A stretch of DNA of 18,081 nt from an uncultured Paraprevotella sp. (GTDB taxonomy: Bacteria; Bacteroidota; Bacteroidia; Bacteroidales; Bacteroidaceae), in assembly GCA_900766785.1 (NCBI GenBank), contig CAAFWT010000166.1, positions 1-18,081 on the forward strand. Direction: 5' to 3'. Every line of letters starts with the position of its first letter. The stretch's first letter is position 1. The notes under the pieces were generated by a model. That model was not told the origin of the DNA. It did not search any database and saw only the letters and a program-made list of their open reading frames with translations. A program made the translations under genes and the position numbers. Of this stretch, positions 14,745 through 18,081 are shown in pieces.

Positions 14745-16055
14745 TCAGTCGGCCAGAGCGAAGATGGTCTTTATCCCTTTAATCTTCTGACCCTTGATGC
14801 GTGTGAGCAGTTGGCGCACCTTTCGTTGGTGAACAGCCACGTAGGACCATTGTGGCAGAACGTCGATACGTCCTATCTCGTCAAGCTCCAGTCCGCCCAC
14901 CTTGCTCAGGAAACCAGCCACGTCACCACGGCTGATCTTATCCTTCTTCCCCTTACCTATATATATAGTGGCCCAGAGGGGAGCTGCAGGGGCAGGAACA
15001 CGATGGGGAAGAGAATAGGCCGTACAGTGGGCAGCAGCATAGGAGGGCAACTCTTCCTGAGGTCCCACTATCAGATATGCATTCCCTTGGCCATCCCATC
15101 GGGCTGTTCGTCCATTCCTATGCACGTAAGTGACCTGGTCGGCAGGAAGATGGTAATGAATCACGTTGTCCACTCCCTCGATATCCAAGCCTCGTGCTGC
15201 CAGGTCGGTGCAGACAAGCACATTGCAACTTCCGCATGCAAAGCGATGAATAGCGCGCTCGCGTAACTGCTGATCCAAGCCACCATGAAAGAGCACGGCC
15301 GATACGCCATGAGCACGAAGATACTCACCCACTCTTTCTACACTCTCTCTGTAACCCAGAAAGACAAGACTCTTGCGGGCACCAAGCACACATAAGAGCC
15401 GCAGGAGAGTCTCCAGTTTGTCCTTGTCAGGAGAAGCCACACTATAGACAGTGATGCTCTCGGGAATGGGTTCGTGAGCATCCAGGAAGGACAGCCTATG
15501 GAAATCGTTTCCCCCTGCGAATGCAGGGATAGAGGGATTGTCTGTGGCCGAGAGTAATATGCGCCGGCGCACATGCCCCATCTGCGCTATGATGGACTCC
15601 ATCTGAGACTGGAAACCCAGTTCGAGCGACTTATCAAACTCATCTATGACGAGGGTCTTCACTTGCCCTACCGACACATTCCCCTTGGTGAGATGGTCCA
15701 GCAGGCGGCCTGGTGTGGCTATTATCATCTGAGGGCGTAAGCCTTTCATGCTTCTATGCTCGTCCATGGCAGCACGGCCACCATAGCAGGCCATGACGCG
15801 ACACTCAGGGCACAGACGTCTCACCACGTCAGCAGTCTGGATGGCCAACTCACGAGAGGGCACCAGCACCAGTGTCTGCAGACCATCCTCGTCGGCCACC
15901 ATCCCGTCCAGGACAGGCAGCAGATAAGCCAAGGTCTTGCCTGAGCCAGTGGGGCTCAGCAGCACTATCCGCTCACAGCGGCGTGACACCTGAAGCATCT
16001 CCTCCTGCATTACATTCAGCTCCGTAATGCCTAATTTTGACAGATTGTATATCAT
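14745..16055 (-). CDS. dbpA: DEAD-box ATP-dependent RNA helicase with DbpA RNA-binding domain
   Basis: A 436-residue cytoplasmic helicase, probably acting in 50S ribosome assembly. The motifs occur in order: a Q-motif-like Gln17, motif I SPTGSGKT (34-41), motif Ia PSRELA, TPGR, motif II DEFD (138-141) in place of DEAD, SAT (169-171), ARGLD, and HRNGRTAR as motif VI. The last 75 residues (from about ATIYIGKGKKDKI) match the DbpA C-terminal domain, which in E. coli binds hairpin 92 of 23S rRNA. DEFD is tolerated because Ala and Phe occupy the non-catalytic third position. The N-terminus is short, with the Q motif very near the start. Its neighbours are unrelated, and the permease converges on it. 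Confidence 0.9.
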   Translation of the reverse strand: MIYNLSKLGITELNVMQEEMLQVSRRCERIVLLSPTGSGKTLAYLLPVLDGMVADEDGLQTLVLVPSRELAIQTADVVRRLCPECRVMACYGGRAAMDEHRSMKGLRPQMIIATPGRLLDHLTKGNVSVGQVKTLVIDEFDKSLELGFQSQMESIIAQMGHVRRRILLSATDNPSIPAFAGGNDFHRLSFLDAHEPIPESITVYSVASPDKDKLETLLRLLCVLGARKSLVFLGYRESVERVGEYLRAHGVSAVLFHGGLDQQLRERAIHRFACGSCNVLVCTDLAARGLDIEGVDNVIHYHLPADQVTYVHRNGRTARWDGQGNAYLIVGPQEELPSYAAAHCTAYSLPHRVPAPAAPLWATIYIGKGKKDKISRGDVAGFLSKVGGLELDEIGRIDVLPQWSYVAVHQRKVRQLLTRIKGQKIKGIKTIFALAD

Positions 16056-16091
16056 AACAGCCGCAAAGGACGATAATAATTTTCACTTAAC

Positions 16092-16099
16092 CAAGGATA
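16092..16099 (-). promoter_or_regulatory. Weak candidate -7 box for the helicase gene
   Basis: The minus strand reads TATCCTTG, one mismatch from TAnnTTTG, about 37 bases upstream of the helicase ATG and in the only intergenic space available for its promoter. No strong -33 element is visible. Confidence 0.3.
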
Positions 16100-16125
16100 A
16101 ACTTGTCCAAGTCTGTTCAATGAAG

Positions 16126-16133
16126 TAATTTTG
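16126..16133 (+). promoter_or_regulatory. Candidate -7 box directly upstream of the small secreted protein gene
   Basis: TAATTTTG matches TAnnTTTG, with a CTTGT that could act as the -33 element near 16102-16106, about 20 bases upstream. The box ends only 6 bases before the ATG at 16140, so transcription would begin essentially at the start codon. Confidence 0.4.
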
Positions 16134-16139
16134 CAGAAG

Positions 16140-16649
16140 ATGAAAACGAAGATACTGACTTCATGGCTGTGCCTGTTGGCTGTCTGCTGTCATGCACAGA
16201 AGATATCCCTACAGGTGGCGGATAACTGGGTGGAACTCCATGCCGAAGAGATGCAGACCGAGATTAAACCAGGGTGGAGCATCGCTGGACGCAAACTCAA
16301 GGACAAGCGCGTACTATACCTCTGGGGAAAGACATCACGGCAGATGACCGATGACAGGAAACCCCTGCTCATGGTGGAACCAGCCGATAAGGAGACGCTC
16401 GTGGACTATGCCCTGATAAAGTTAAGCACGAGACGTGACCACCGCCGACTGCCCAAGGATGTTCTGCGCGAGAACACCTACATGCGCTTGGAGCCCCCTG
16501 GCTTCAGCATCAAGCCTGAGGGTAAAGAGGCATTCGTCTGTCAGCCGCTCACGAGCCTCACGCCTGGCGAATACATCCTGGTGTACCTCAACCAAACCCT
16601 TGAAGAGCATGAAGCAGGCTACAGGGTGTACCCCTTCAGCATACCCTAA
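16140..16649 (+). CDS. Secreted hypothetical protein
   Basis: A 169-residue protein of unknown function. The ATG at 16140 is chosen over the TTG at 16131 because it starts a clean signal peptide (MKTKILTSWLCLLAVCCHAQ), probably cleaved by signal peptidase I near HAQ; the two Cys residues do not form a good lipobox. The mature part is charged and mostly beta-like by eye, with a stretch LTPGEYILVYLNQ near its end that resembles an edge strand of a sandwich domain. A periplasmic location is inferred. It precedes the GlpT gene by 88 bases on the same strand and is divergent from the helicase. Confidence 0.75.
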   Translation: MKTKILTSWLCLLAVCCHAQKISLQVADNWVELHAEEMQTEIKPGWSIAGRKLKDKRVLYLWGKTSRQMTDDRKPLLMVEPADKETLVDYALIKLSTRRDHRRLPKDVLRENTYMRLEPPGFSIKPEGKEAFVCQPLTSLTPGEYILVYLNQTLEEHEAGYRVYPFSIP

Positions 16650-16737
16650 ACATCCACTTCCCCCTTACAGAAACCTATAACCTTCCTAAGAGAGCACATC
16701 ACAGAGTGCCATGCAGGAATCAAAACCCTATAAAACA

Positions 16738-18081
16738 ATGAACTTTCTTTCTCCCCCACCCTTCCTACCAGAGACCACCGGTCCGGAAGCAGATGCGCGT
16801 TACAAGAGGCTTCGTGCACAGGTATTCGCAGGTGCATTCATCGGATATGCCGCCTATTACCTGGTACGCAAGAACTTTGCCATGGCCATACCCATGCTAT
16901 CCCAGTTTGGCATAGACAAGAGCGAGCTTGGTATAGCCTTGGGAATGAACGCTGTGGCCTATGCCCTCAGCAAATTCCTCATGGGCTCTGTATCGGACCG
17001 TTCCGATGCGCGGAAGTTCCTTCCCCTGGGCCTGGTACTATGTTCCATAGCCATGGCTTGCATGGCAGTGCCCGTCACATGGCTCGACCTGGCCCATCAT
17101 CCCGAGCGGAAGATGCTGGCCATCGGCATTATGGCAGGACTGAACTTCCTGGTGGGATGGTTTGGCGGCATGGGATGGCCACCCTGCGGGAGAGTGATGA
17201 CCCACTGGTTCTCACAGAACGAGCGTGGTACGATGATGTCCATATGGAACTGCGCCCACAACGTAGGGGGCGGCCTCATAGGCCCCATGGCATCCTATGG
17301 AGCCATCTGGTTTGGTTCATGGCTCTACGGAACCCATGAGGAATTCTATTTCCTGGCGGGTACGTTCCTGTTCCCCGCTGCTGCCGTACTCCCCATTGCT
17401 CTGCTCACATACCTGCTCTTGCGCGACACTCCGCAGAGCCAAGGTCTGCCTGCTGTGGAGAAGTGGCGCGATGATTTCCCACAGCATTACAACGAGGAAA
17501 GCGAGAGCGTGCTGCGAATACGCGACATCATGCTCCGCCACATTCTGCCCAATAAATTCCTGTGGGCCATAGCCCTCAGCAATGCATTCATCTACATGGT
17601 ACGCTACGGTTGCCTGGACTGGGCCCCTGCCTTGCTTCACGATCAGGGAGTGGACATCAAGCAGGCTGGATGGGCATACTTCGCTTACGAATATGCGGCC
17701 ATACCTGGTACGCTCATCTGCGGCATCATCAGCGACCGACTCTTCAAGGGGAACCGTGCCTGGCCCACTATGGTCTTTATGGCACTCGTGGCCATCTTCA
17801 TCGGCATCTACTGGTATGCCTCCTCGCTGGAGACTCCCAGCATAAGTCTCATCACGCTGAGCCTCACAGGTATCGGATTCTTCATCTATGGTCCTGTCAT
17901 GCTGGTGGGAGTACAGGCCCTGGATCTGGTGCCCAAGAACGCGGCAGGCACGGCAGCAGGTCTGACAGGCTTCTTCGGATACTTCTTCGGCACAGCCATT
18001 CTGGCCAACACCGTCATCGGACTCATCTCCACGCATGCGGGCTGGTCCTGGACGTTCGTATCTCTCCTGCTGGCTTGCCTC
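16738..18081 (+). CDS. glpT: Glycerol-3-phosphate:phosphate antiporter, 3'-partial
   Basis: The first 448 residues of a major-facilitator organophosphate:phosphate antiporter, open to the contig end. It imports glycerol-3-phosphate in exchange for Pi. It closely follows E. coli GlpT throughout: YAAYYLVRKNFAMA with substrate Arg44, LMGSVSDRSD, GMGWPPCGRVM, WNCAHNVGGG with His174, RDTPQSQGLP, MVRYGCLDWAP with Arg289, YEYAAIPGTL, FIYGPVMLVG and AAGTAAGLTGFFGY. Both phosphate-binding Arg residues and the conserved His are present. GlpT proteins are about 450 residues, so only the last few to twenty residues should be missing. The ATG at 16738 puts the N-terminal tail at the usual length before the first membrane segment. 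A glycerophosphodiesterase or glycerol-3-phosphate dehydrogenase gene may follow beyond the window. Confidence 0.93.
   Translation, partial: MNFLSPPPFLPETTGPEADARYKRLRAQVFAGAFIGYAAYYLVRKNFAMAIPMLSQFGIDKSELGIALGMNAVAYALSKFLMGSVSDRSDARKFLPLGLVLCSIAMACMAVPVTWLDLAHHPERKMLAIGIMAGLNFLVGWFGGMGWPPCGRVMTHWFSQNERGTMMSIWNCAHNVGGGLIGPMASYGAIWFGSWLYGTHEEFYFLAGTFLFPAAAVLPIALLTYLLLRDTPQSQGLPAVEKWRDDFPQHYNEESESVLRIRDIMLRHILPNKFLWAIALSNAFIYMVRYGCLDWAPALLHDQGVDIKQAGWAYFAYEYAAIPGTLICGIISDRLFKGNRAWPTMVFMALVAIFIGIYWYASSLETPSISLITLSLTGIGFFIYGPVMLVGVQALDLVPKNAAGTAAGLTGFFGYFFGTAILANTVIGLISTHAGWSWTFVSLLLACL

Noticed and set aside
17317..18036. 239-codon minus-strand ORF opposite glpT
   Set aside because: It is antisense to the strongly supported GlpT frame, with a charged composition typical of a reverse-strand shadow.

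Overview
The window looks like a contig from a gut- or rumen-type Bacteroidales, most likely Prevotella-like. The signs are large secreted glycoside hydrolases with Bacteroidetes-style lead-in and tail sequences, promoters of the Bacteroidetes TAnnTTTG type, AT-rich start regions without clear Shine-Dalgarno sites, and a paired phosphate-transport locus. No rRNA, tRNA, CRISPR array, insertion sequence or phage gene was seen. The first 19 bases are the 3' end of an Illumina TruSeq adapter, not genome sequence, and both end genes are cut by the contig ends.

Left part (20-2278): two tandem, nearly abutting genes of the succinylglutamate desuccinylase/aspartoacylase family. The second seems to have lost expected zinc ligands and may be a pseudoenzyme partner of the first. 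A convergent gene for an unrecognised, probably helical protein follows.

Carbohydrate part (2279-10255): a gene-free regulatory stretch, then two large same-strand secreted enzymes. The first is a GH32 fructan hydrolase fused to an N-terminal Ig/FN3-like module and a DUF4960-like module. The second is a 1372-residue GH78 alpha-L-rhamnosidase carrying a tandem pair of inserted jelly-roll-like modules. No SusC/SusD pair is present. The 396-base region behind the rhamnosidase holds two strong inverted repeats and no convincing gene.

Phosphate part (10256-14744): a Na+/Pi cotransporter (minus strand) and a PiT/Pho4-type phosphate permease (plus strand) are divergently transcribed from a shared 405-base region. 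That region contains the most striking signal in the window: pentamers of the form GTAAC/GTTAC repeated every 11 bases. They form two mirror-image promoters, each with four repeat units ending exactly 10 bases before an identical TATCTTTG box. This is the geometry of a PhoB-type PHO box, and it predicts phosphate-starvation control of both transporters. The plus-strand promoter is also placed to transcribe a short ORF for a 29-31 residue single-span membrane protein ahead of the permease. A strong terminator closes the permease unit.

Right part (14745-18081): a DbpA-type DEAD-box RNA helicase (minus strand) is divergent from a small secreted protein of unknown function. A nearly complete GlpT glycerol-3-phosphate:phosphate antiporter follows and runs off the end.
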